Positions 6,928 through 12,789 of a stretch of 18,953 bases of DNA are shown one piece after another. Under the pieces are notes generated by a model. That model saw nothing but the letters and a program-made list of their open reading frames with translations. It was not told the origin of the DNA and searched no databases. Within the stretch, counting starts at the first letter, position 1, and the number at the start of each line of letters is the position of its first letter. The stretch is from positions 1 to 18,953 of the forward strand of contig URCD01000043.1 in NCBI GenBank assembly GCA_900546215.1, written 5' to 3'. The position numbers and the translations under genes were made by a program. This stretch comes from an uncultured Eubacteriales bacterium (GTDB lineage: Bacteria; Bacillota; Clostridia; Lachnospirales; Anaerotignaceae).

Positions 6928-8355
6928 ATGAGAAAAACAAAGATAGTTTGTACTTTAGGTCCGGCAACAGATGATTTAAAAGTACTTGAAAGCATGATAG
7001 AGGAAGGCATGAATGTGGCGAGATTTAATTTCTCGCATGGAACATATGACGAACATTTGCAAAGACTTGAGGAGCTTAAGCAGGCAAGAAGGGATAAAAG
7101 CAGATATGTTGCGGCTCTGCTTGACACAAAGGGTCCGGAAATCCGTGTCCGTAAGTTTAAGGACGGTCTAATTAATCTTGAGGCGGAGCAGGAATTTACT
7201 CTTACAACAAGAGAGCTTGAGGGAGACAATAAAATCGTTTCAGTTACCTATAAGGATTTTCCAAACGACGTATCCATAGGAACCAGGGTGCTCATTGACG
7301 ACGGCCTCATTGAGCTTAGGGTTATTGATAAAAACGAGACTGATGTGAAATGCGTGGTTGTAAATCCAGGACCCGTATCCAACAATAAGGGCGTCAATTT
7401 GCCCGGAACAGTCGTTTCAATGCCATATATGAGCGATAAGGACGTCGAGGATATTAATTTTGCCGTTGATAACGACTTTGATTTTATAGCGGCGTCGTTT
7501 GTAAGGACTGCCGGAGACGTATTAAAAATCAAAAGGATACTTGAGGAAAGAAACTGCTCTACAATAGCTATAATAGCTAAAATTGAGAATAAGCAGGGCG
7601 TGGAAAACATTGACGAGATACTTCAGGTATCTGACGGCGTTATGATTGCCAGAGGCGATATGGGAGTGGAAATTCCCTATGAGGATGTTCCGGTTATCCA
7701 GAAGATGATAATTAAGAAGGCTGCAAAGGCAGGAAAAATGACAATTACCGCCACGCAAATGCTTGAATCCATGATGAAAAACCCAAGACCTACAAGAGCT
7801 GAAACAGCCGACGTTGCCAACGCTGTTTTCGACGGTACCGGAGCCATAATGCTATCTGGTGAAACAGCGGTCGGAAAATACCCTGTCGAGGCCGTAAAAA
7901 CAATGGCGAGGGTTGCGGTAAGGGCAGAGGAAGCTATAAATTATAAAAAGAGATTTTTCACTGACGAAAGAAAATCGAATCCTAATATTACGGACGCTAT
8001 CAGCCATGCTACCTGTACGACGGCGCATGACCTTAACGCAAGGGCCATTCTTACGGTAACAAAATCAGGCACAACGGCAAAAAATATAGCCAGATACAGG
8101 CCTGGCTGCGATATATTGGCCTGCGCGACAAATGAAAATCTTTGCCGCAGACTTAATCTTGTATGGGGAGTCGCTCCTATTCTTGTGGAAGACGAGTTTG
8201 ACACATTTGCCCTCTTTGACAAATGTGTTGATAGAGCAATGGAACTCAACTATTTGGACAAGGGAGACACTACGGTAATTACCGCCGGCCTTCCGCTTGG
8301 AATACCGGGAACCACAAATATGATTAAGGTGCAGATTGTAGGACATAAGTATTAA
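6928..8355 (+). CDS. pyk: Pyruvate kinase
   Basis: A 475-residue glycolytic enzyme converting phosphoenolpyruvate and ADP to pyruvate and ATP. It opens MRKTKIVCTLGPATDD. Further motifs are RFNFSHGTYDEH, LLDTKGPEIR (active-site barrel), the signature IIAKIENKQGV with the catalytic Lys near residue 218, DGVMIARGDMGVEIP (metal/PEP site), TATQMLESM, and ETADVANAVFDGTGAIMLSG. The B domain lies near 75-165 and the C-terminal allosteric domain near 350-475. It lacks the extra PEP-utiliser-like C-terminal domain found in the longer Bacillus enzymes. Start chosen at 6928 because GGCGGAGGAAG lies 7-8 bases upstream and the product then matches the family N-terminus; an upstream ATG at 6859 would add 23 atypical residues. 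Confidence 0.97.
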   Translation: MRKTKIVCTLGPATDDLKVLESMIEEGMNVARFNFSHGTYDEHLQRLEELKQARRDKSRYVAALLDTKGPEIRVRKFKDGLINLEAEQEFTLTTRELEGDNKIVSVTYKDFPNDVSIGTRVLIDDGLIELRVIDKNETDVKCVVVNPGPVSNNKGVNLPGTVVSMPYMSDKDVEDINFAVDNDFDFIAASFVRTAGDVLKIKRILEERNCSTIAIIAKIENKQGVENIDEILQVSDGVMIARGDMGVEIPYEDVPVIQKMIIKKAAKAGKMTITATQMLESMMKNPRPTRAETADVANAVFDGTGAIMLSGETAVGKYPVEAVKTMARVAVRAEEAINYKKRFFTDERKSNPNITDAISHATCTTAHDLNARAILTVTKSGTTAKNIARYRPGCDILACATNENLCRRLNLVWGVAPILVEDEFDTFALFDKCVDRAMELNYLDKGDTTVITAGLPLGIPGTTNMIKVQIVGHKY

Positions 8356-8384
8356 TAAGCGCTTATGCGGGATTAAACAATACA

Positions 8385-8410
8385 GCAGCCTCTGTTTTAA
8401 CAGGGGCTGT
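8385..8410 (+). other. Stem-loop between pyk and the xdhC-like gene
   Basis: A 10-bp stem (8385-8394 with 8401-8410, two G-U pairs) with loop TTTTAA. No T tract follows, so it is not a convincing terminator. It may be an RNA-processing or stability structure. A perfect 12-bp palindrome, ATAAGCGCTTAT, sits just upstream at 8355-8366. Confidence 0.4.
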
Positions 8411-8428
8411 ACATTTACAGGTGATATA

Positions 8429-9424
8429 ATGGAGAAAATATTTAAATCCATATATGAGACGCTTCTTAAGGGGCAGGATGTTATGCTTGCCTCTATAATA
8501 TCCTCCTCAGGCTCTACTCCAAGGGGACAGGGCGCGAAAATGCTCGTTTTCGAGGACGGCAGTACAGAGGGAACGATTGGCGGTGGACGTGTGGAGTATT
8601 TATGCGCGTTGAGGGCTGCCGAAGCCCTTAGGAAGAAGCGCTCGTTTGTAGCCGCTTATGATTTAAGCAATAAAGATATAGCTGATGTAGGTATGATATG
8701 CGGGGGAAATGTCGAGGTATGCTTTAAATATTTTTCATCTAAAGATTTAGCATTGATCCAGTATATAAATGACTTAATAAAAAAACAGGAGACCTCCTGG
8801 CTGATAACGCGGGCGGAAGGGTCAGCGGTTGATATTGGTATATATGACAGGATAAATGGAGTAATGTTTATTGACTCAGTAACAGATACTGATATGCAAA
8901 AGTGGACGGAATGCAAACATGCATTTGAACATGGCGGCAGCACACTGTTTATTGAGCCGCTTGTAAAAAAGGGACATGTTTATATTTTTGGTGCGGGACA
9001 TGTTTCCAGAGAGCTTGCTCCTTTGCTTTCACATCTTGATTTCAAGGTAAGTGTTTTTGAGCAAAGGGAGGAATTAATTAAGACCTTTCCCACTGGAATA
9101 GACATAATACAAGGTGAGTTTAAGGAAATAGGACGGTATATAGATTTAACGGAATATGATTATGCGGTAGTGATGACAAGCGGACATTCAGCCGACTTTG
9201 AGGTTTTGGAACAGGTTTTGAGAAAAAACCTTTCATATGTAGGTGTAATTGGAAGCAGAAATAAAATTGCCATTACAAGAAAAAGGCTTATTGAATGTGG
9301 AATAGACGAAAATAAAATTGACAGCCTGCACACGCCTATTGGCCTTGCCATTAAGGCCAGTACCCCTGCGGAGATTGCGGTAAGCGTGGCCGGGGAACTG
9401 ATACTGCACAGGGCTGAGCACTGA
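8429..9424 (+). CDS. XdhC/CoxI-family protein, molybdenum hydroxylase maturation factor
   Basis: A 331-residue two-domain protein. The N-terminal XdhC/CoxI domain has SSSGSTPRGQGAKMLV (about 26-40), EGTIGGGRVEYLCA (47-60) and DVGMICGGNVEVCF (86-99). The C-terminal Rossmann domain begins VYIFGAGHVSRELAPLL (184-200). Later it has VVMTSGHSADFEVLEQVL, YVGVIGSRNK and LHTPIGLAIKASTPAEIAVS, the family C-terminal signature. Characterised relatives bind molybdenum cofactor and promote its sulfuration and insertion into xanthine dehydrogenase-type enzymes. The window holds no such hydroxylase, but moaA lies about 3.4 kb downstream beyond the prophage scar. The ribosome site (AGGTGAT) is weak. It follows pyk by 73 bp and is probably co-transcribed with the next gene, 16 bp downstream. 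Confidence 0.88.
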   Translation: MEKIFKSIYETLLKGQDVMLASIISSSGSTPRGQGAKMLVFEDGSTEGTIGGGRVEYLCALRAAEALRKKRSFVAAYDLSNKDIADVGMICGGNVEVCFKYFSSKDLALIQYINDLIKKQETSWLITRAEGSAVDIGIYDRINGVMFIDSVTDTDMQKWTECKHAFEHGGSTLFIEPLVKKGHVYIFGAGHVSRELAPLLSHLDFKVSVFEQREELIKTFPTGIDIIQGEFKEIGRYIDLTEYDYAVVMTSGHSADFEVLEQVLRKNLSYVGVIGSRNKIAITRKRLIECGIDENKIDSLHTPIGLAIKASTPAEIAVSVAGELILHRAEH

Positions 9425-9440
9425 TGAAAGGAGAATGTAT

Positions 9441-10229
9441 ATGAAATTTGGATGCTGTGCGTCGGTTAAGCTTTACAGTAATGTTGTAAACGCTGGATAC
9501 GACTTCATAGAGGTTCCCGGATGGGAACTGGCGGAAATGACAGCCGCTGAGTTTGATGAGATAAGGAAAATTATAATTAATGGGCCTATACCCTGTCTTG
9601 CTGTAAACGCCTATGCCAAAAGCGAGCCTAAAATGGTCGGAGACGGATTTTGTCCTAAAAAGACAGCAGAGTATGCCGAGCTGGTAATGCTTAGGGCTTC
9701 CGCCCTTGGCGCTAAAACAGTTGGAATAGGCGCTCCAGGTATTAGAAAGCTTCCCGGAACCTATGATAAAAATAAGGCATGGGAGCAGGCAAAACAATTC
9801 CTTATTATAACTGCTGATATTGCCAAAAAGTACGGCGTGACTATACTGTTTGAATCAATACATAAATATCTGTGCGATTTCGGAAATACTGTGGATGAGG
9901 TCTATGAGATGGTTGATGACGTAAACCTTCCCAATGTAAAAATGGTTCTTGATTATTATAATATGAAGCCTATGGGCACAGATATATATGATATAGGCAA
10001 ATATATTAAATATACTGAACATCTGCACACAAGCGGTATGGGGGAGAATTACTCAAGGCCTCAAATTACCGATGAGGACTATGAAGAACTTGTTAATATT
10101 TTTAAATCAGTTAAGGCGCTTGGATATGACGGTACTTTCAGCAACGAGTCTGATAACAGTAATTTAGATACAGACGGAAAAAAGGCCTTAGAAATTATCA
10201 AAAAAGCATATGATAATGCAAATAAATAA
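9441..10229 (+). CDS. Sugar phosphate isomerase/epimerase-like TIM-barrel protein
   Basis: A 262-residue protein of the AP-endonuclease-2/xylose-isomerase-like TIM-barrel family. The N-terminal GYDFIEVPGWEL is typical. Probable metal ligands at the expected spacing are Glu138 (ILFESIHKYL), Asp171 (KMVLDYYNM), His196 (EHLHTSGMGE) and Glu236 (TFSNESD). Relatives include IolE, hydroxypyruvate isomerase and ketose epimerases; the substrate here is not readable. The start is set at 9441 because AAAGGAG (9427-9433) is 7 bases away; an ATG two codons upstream at 9435 is too close to it. The gene follows the xdhC-like gene by 16 bp and is closed by a strong terminator, so the two form an operon tail. 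Confidence 0.85.
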   Translation: MKFGCCASVKLYSNVVNAGYDFIEVPGWELAEMTAAEFDEIRKIIINGPIPCLAVNAYAKSEPKMVGDGFCPKKTAEYAELVMLRASALGAKTVGIGAPGIRKLPGTYDKNKAWEQAKQFLIITADIAKKYGVTILFESIHKYLCDFGNTVDEVYEMVDDVNLPNVKMVLDYYNMKPMGTDIYDIGKYIKYTEHLHTSGMGENYSRPQITDEDYEELVNIFKSVKALGYDGTFSNESDNSNLDTDGKKALEIIKKAYDNANK

Positions 10230-10233
10230 ATTT

Positions 10234-10268
10234 AAAAAGGAATGATGTTTATTACATCATTCCTTTTT
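10234..10268. terminator. Strong intrinsic terminator, probably also the ancestral tRNA-Leu terminator
   Basis: A 15-bp perfect stem, AAAAAGGAATGATGT (10234-10248) with its complement (10254-10268) and loop TTATT. A runs on one side and T runs on the other make it work in both directions. It ends the TIM-barrel operon on plus. On minus it sits 4 bp beyond the outer copy of the 16-bp attachment repeat, so before the phage inserted it would have followed the tRNA-Leu 3' end. Confidence 0.9.
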
Positions 10269-10272
10269 ATTG

Positions 10273-10288
10273 TCTGCGGGGGATGGGA
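10273..10288. repeat. Outer attachment-site copy (16-bp direct repeat with the tRNA-Leu 3' end)
   Basis: TCTGCGGGGGATGGGA is identical to 12432-12447, where it forms the 3' end of tRNA-Leu. Identity stops at both edges of the 16 bp. This fits a tRNA-targeted site-specific integration, with this copy the bacterial 3' half displaced by the insert. Confidence 0.82.
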
Positions 10289-10542
10289 AAAGTTGTCAGA
10301 TTTTTCGTATATTATTATCCCGTACTTTATTATGTTGTCCATAAGCAGCTTATCGGTATTATGGTCTATGTGGACTATATCAAATTTCAAAAGCGTAGGG
10401 AGATCCTCTATATCAGACCAGAAACCGGACTTGTTGATTTCAGGCATCCCAAATACAGCCAGGTCTATATCGCTCCGGTCATGATTGTCACCGCGGGCAC
10501 GAGAGCCGAACAGCACACTATAACCAGTCAATTTTCAGAAAA

Positions 10543-10775
10543 GTGTGGCTTGAGTATAAGCATACCGGCGATATGCCTTATTTTGATATACAGGTCACAA
10601 ACGAGGATCCTACCTCATCAATAGGCAGACAATTATTTTGAAAGAATGTTTATCCGAAGGAGGACCGCTTGCTAAATATGACGCTGACGCGGAATATCTT
10701 GATGAGGAATTAAGCGGCACGTTTGATGACCGGGAAATGCCCGAGACATTTAAGGTTTTAGAGGCAATGAAATAA
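10543..10775 (+). pseudogene. Phage tail-tube (XkdM-like) protein, C-terminal fragment with a frameshift
   Basis: From 10543 one frame reads VWLEYKHTGDMPYFDIQV, TNEDPTSSIGRQ, then hits TGA at 10639. Another frame continues from about 10626 as QTIILKECLSEGGPLAKYDA, DAEYLDEELSGTFDDREMPE and TFKVLEAMK, with stop at 10773-10775. Joined, these match my recollection of the C-terminal half of clostridial XkdM-type tail-tube proteins (DUF2001), which end with an EEE..FTF.DFEMPE-like segment. A lost GACA unit in a GACAGACA repeat, or any net one-base loss, near 10625-10631 would explain the shift. The N-terminal half is missing at the junction with the MNT fragment near 10532-10545. Confidence 0.75.
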
Positions 10776-10809
10776 ATATTGAAATATATTCCATAACTTG
10801 TTTTTTTGG

Positions 10810-10815
10810 TATATA
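10810..10815 (+). promoter_or_regulatory. Possible extended -10 promoter of the membrane protein gene
   Basis: TGG followed by TATATA (10810-10815), overlapping a perfect TATAAT at 10812-10817, lies about 30 bp before the start codon in an AT-rich gap. No good -35 is visible, so the extended -10 reading is tentative. Confidence 0.35.
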
Positions 10816-10845
10816 ATTATATCAAACAATTTGGGGGTGGAATAT

Positions 10846-11664
10846 ATGAAGAAATTTATGCTGTCCTTTTGTAAAGCGCTTTCGCTGGCAATAGGAATTA
10901 TTGGACTTATTATAGCTGCTTATGGAACTATATATAGCACCACCAAAGGTTCTGTTGCGGCGATATGGGCCTATTTTGGCATCCCTGGTATTTTATTTTT
11001 AATACTCTCTGTATATCTTGGAAAAAAATATAAACGGGATTATCCCAAAACACAAGAGCAGATAGAGGCCGAGCAGCGGGCTAAGGCAGAAAAGAAAGAG
11101 GCTAGACAGAAGAAGATTGCCGCCGCCAAGGAAAAACGAGAAATTCAAAGGAAATTAGAAGAAGAAAGAAAGGCCGCCGAGGAACGTGAAAAACAGGAAA
11201 AAATAGCGGAAAACCTGAGGAAGGCGGAGGAAATAAAAAATACCGTTTATTATTTGGGGCATGTTTCAGGACTTCCGTTGTCTGAAGGGGCGATATGTAA
11301 TATAAGGTGCTTTGACGACGAGTTTTTGATTACCGGCGCAGGCAATAATTTTCATCTGCCATTTCAAAAGGTTACGGACGTATGTATAAAAACTGATACC
11401 GAACTGCAAAAATCCTATGTCAGCAGTATAGGCGGTGCAATAGGCGGTGCGGTGCTGTTTGGCACGCTGGGTGCGATGATAGGCGGATGTGCTAAAGAAA
11501 AAACAGTGGCACAGATAACATATTATCTCATAATTACATACATCAAAGATGAAAATGTAAGTTATATAGGGTTTGAAATTAAAGAAAATTTGGATAAGGT
11601 GTTGAAATGGACGGCAAGCTTCATTTCAAAGCATGAATCGGTTGGAAAAGATATAATATTATGA
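10846..11664 (+). CDS. Uncharacterised membrane protein with coiled coil and Gly-rich C-terminal domain
   Basis: A 272-residue protein I do not recognise. Two membrane helices lie at about 10-30 and 37-58. A highly charged Lys/Glu/Arg/Ala coiled coil follows at about 66-132, including AEQRAKAEKKEARQKKIAAA. A globular C-terminal domain (about 133-272) starts VYYLGHVSGLPLSEGAIC and holds a Gly-rich hydrophobic stretch (IGGAIGGAVLFGTLGAMIGG) between strands. The layout recalls small membrane-anchored proteins with a bacterial PH-like domain, but that is inference. Start set at 10846, after GGGGGTGG; an upstream in-frame start at 10798 has no ribosome site. It is the only undamaged gene inside the prophage remnant and has its own promoter-like region, so it could be phage cargo. 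Confidence 0.78.
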   Translation: MKKFMLSFCKALSLAIGIIGLIIAAYGTIYSTTKGSVAAIWAYFGIPGILFLILSVYLGKKYKRDYPKTQEQIEAEQRAKAEKKEARQKKIAAAKEKREIQRKLEEERKAAEEREKQEKIAENLRKAEEIKNTVYYLGHVSGLPLSEGAICNIRCFDDEFLITGAGNNFHLPFQKVTDVCIKTDTELQKSYVSSIGGAIGGAVLFGTLGAMIGGCAKEKTVAQITYYLIITYIKDENVSYIGFEIKENLDKVLKWTASFISKHESVGKDIIL

Positions 11665-11703
11665 TATTGATTAAGCGCTCACTAAGTGGGCGCTTAATCA
11701 ATA
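11665..11703. repeat. Long near-perfect inverted repeat after the membrane protein gene
   Basis: TATTGATTAAGCGCTCACT (11665-11683) pairs with 11685-11703, with one G-U pair among 19 positions, starting directly after the stop codon. No T tract follows on either strand, so a classical intrinsic terminator is not supported. It could be a transcript-stabilising hairpin or a protein-binding palindrome. Confidence 0.7.
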
Positions 11704-11725
11704 GAGCTTCTGCAGAAAAAGGGTG

Positions 11726-12308
11726 ATGGCAAATAAGCTCAGCATGCAGAGACATAAACGAATTACTGCCGGCGGCGCAAAAGGCTTGCCGGCTTTTTAT
11801 GAAGAAATGCGGAGAAGCCGGCTTAAAGATATTTATAACGGAAACATATCGCTCGCAGGCGAGGCAAAATGAGCTGTATAATCAGGGACGGACTACGCCG
11901 GGTCAGATAGTCACATGGACAAAAAAGAGCAACCATACAGGCCGGTTAGCTTGGGATATAGCATGTATAGGTAAGGAGTTATACGATATATCAGTTTTAA
12001 ACAAGGCTGGTCAGATAGGGAAGTCACTAGGTATAACATGGGGTGGAGAATGGGCCACGCCGGATAAGCCGCATTTTGAAGTAAAAGCTGATTGGAAAGA
12101 ACCGAAGGAGGAAAAAGAAATGACGCAAGAACAATTTAATAAAATGATGGACAATTATCTTGCTGAGAGAAGTAAGAAGCCTGTGAGCGATTGGGCCAGT
12201 GAAGAGTTTAAAAAAGCTACTGAAGCGGGAGTAGTAGACGGTATAATGCCGCAAGCCTTTGCAACGAGGGAGCAGGTAGTGGCTATGATTTTAAGAAGTA
12301 TATCATAA
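11726..12308 (+). pseudogene. Phage endolysin, peptidase M15 (VanY/CwlK-like) with SLH-like tail, frameshifted near the N-terminus
   Basis: The long frame (ATG 11799) carries ITETYRSQARQNELYNQGRT, SNHTGRLAWDIA (zinc His/Asp region), ITWGGEWATPDKPHFEV (second zinc His) and a C-terminal segment, DWASEEFKKATEAGVVDGIM, resembling the SLH-like tails of clostridial phage lysins. The same frame extends upstream with protein-like sequence, DINELLPAAQKACRLF, but has no start before a TGA. A start with MANKLSMQR exists at 11726 in another frame. Joining the two near 11750 gives a normal lysin N-terminus; a lost GA in a GAGAGA run would explain it. ATG 11799 has no ribosome site, so the gene is probably dead. 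The enzyme would cleave peptidoglycan stem peptides. Confidence 0.8.
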
Positions 12309-12391
12309 TATCTTTAAAGTGATTGAATTACACTAACATAATATAAGTTTGTTAAGGGTATTTCTAAGGGTCAAGACTTGTTTATTATATC

Positions 12392-12425
12392 AAAAAAGCC
12401 CTCAAAACCTGATGTTTTAAGGACT
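12392..12425 (-). terminator. Intrinsic terminator downstream of the tRNA genes
   Basis: On the minus strand a 12-bp stem (12414-12425 with 12397-12408, G-U pairs included) and a 5-nt loop lead into six T (12392-12397), starting 9 bp after the tRNA-Leu 3' end. It lies inside the element boundary, so it probably came with the phage. Confidence 0.85.
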
Positions 12426-12431
12426 TTCTAA

Positions 12432-12447
12432 TCTGCGGGGGATGGGA
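12432..12447. repeat. Inner attachment-site copy at the tRNA-Leu 3' end
   Basis: Same 16 bp as 10273-10288. Fourteen of these bases are the 3' acceptor strand, the discriminator and part of the T stem of tRNA-Leu, so the insertion kept the tRNA gene whole. Confidence 0.82.
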
Positions 12448-12517
12448 CTTGAACCCACATGAACTAACGTTCACTAGAACCTGAATCTAGCGCGTCTGCC
12501 AATTCCGCCACCTCCGC
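12434..12517 (-). tRNA. tRNA-Leu (anticodon CAG)
   Basis: 84 nt, with a class II long variable arm (TGAAC-GTTA-GTTCA). Anticodon stem-loop CTAGA-TTCAGGT-TCTAG gives anticodon CAG. The T arm is GTGGG-TTCAAGT-CCCAT. Acceptor GCGGAGG pairs with CCCCCGC apart from an A5-C68 mismatch, with discriminator A73. CCA is not encoded. It lies 46 bp downstream of tRNA-Arg in the same transcript. Confidence 0.95.
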
Positions 12518-12526
12518 ATATATAAC

Positions 12527-12555
12527 AATAACCGTATCATTGTAATACGGTTATT
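12527..12555. other. Hairpin between the two tRNA genes
   Basis: An 11-bp perfect stem (AATAACCGTAT, 12527-12537, with 12545-12555) and 7-nt loop fill the spacer. No T tract follows on the minus strand, so a role in tRNA precursor processing is more likely than termination. Confidence 0.5.
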
Positions 12556-12563
12556 ATAAAAAG

Positions 12564-12637
<74 letters not shown>

Positions 12638-12668
12638 ATATAAAGCACCCTTAAAAAGGTACCTTGTT

Positions 12669-12697
12669 ATATTATCATAAGCAATTTATAAAATCAA
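12669..12697 (-). promoter_or_regulatory. Promoter of the tRNA-Arg/tRNA-Leu transcript
   Basis: Minus-strand TTGATT (12692-12697) and TAATAT (12669-12674) with a 17-bp spacer, 32 bp before the tRNA-Arg 5' end. Confidence 0.55.
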
Positions 12698-12743
12698 GGG
12701 GTTTATATAAAAAATTTTACAGGCATTTAACTCTTCGTTTTTC

Positions 12744-12772
12744 TTGCCTATATTCATAGTGGGCGTTATAAT
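12744..12772 (+). promoter_or_regulatory. Candidate promoter of moaA with a very short leader
   Basis: TTGCCT (12744-12749), a 17-bp spacer and perfect TATAAT (12767-12772). Transcription would start near 12779, only about 11 nt before the ATG and inside the Shine-Dalgarno AGGAGGTG. Confidence 0.5.
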
Positions 12773-12789
12773 ACCTAGGAGGTGTTATT

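Larger units (their letters stand above)
10232..10531 (-). pseudogene. MNT-type nucleotidyltransferase, truncated at its 5' end
   Basis: The frame carries the Pol-beta-fold nucleotidyltransferase signature LFGSRARGDNHDRSDIDLAV, followed by LPTLLKFDIVHIDHNTDKLL and GIIIYEK, typical of minimal MNT proteins (MntA-like, as in HEPN-MNT pairs). About 20-25 expected N-terminal residues are missing. The only possible start is a TTG at 10531 with no ribosome site, and a TGA lies in frame 3-5 bases upstream of it. The last ~23 codons after IYEK run through the attachment repeat and the terminator hairpin, so they are not native. No HEPN partner is adjacent. The upstream side abuts a phage tail-tube fragment on the other strand. 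Confidence 0.72.
10273..12447. mobile_element. Decayed prophage remnant in the tRNA-Leu 3' end
   Basis: About 2.2 kb are bounded by 16-bp direct repeats, one of which is the 3' end of tRNA-Leu(CAG). Contents in order: a truncated MNT nucleotidyltransferase (minus), a tail-tube fragment with a frameshift (plus), an intact membrane protein (plus), a frameshifted M15 endolysin (plus) and a terminator facing the tRNA. Head, packaging, replication and integrase genes are all absent, so the element cannot move by itself. Phage origin rests on the XkdM-like and endolysin-like translations; attachment sites rest on the exact repeat. Confidence 0.8.

Noticed and set aside
10283..10624. 113-codon plus-strand frame
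   Set aside because: It is the antisense of the MNT nucleotidyltransferase signature region, then runs out of frame through the tail-tube fragment. No ribosome site.
12434..12517. A5-C68 mismatch in the tRNA-Leu acceptor stem, possibly caused by phage integration
   Set aside because: As I recall, E. coli tRNA-Leu(CAG) carries the same A5-C68 mismatch, and both attachment copies are identical here, so it is not evidence of damage.
12527..12555. Inter-tRNA hairpin as a terminator
   Set aside because: No T tract follows on the tRNA strand, and tRNA-Leu lacks a separate promoter in the 46-bp gap.
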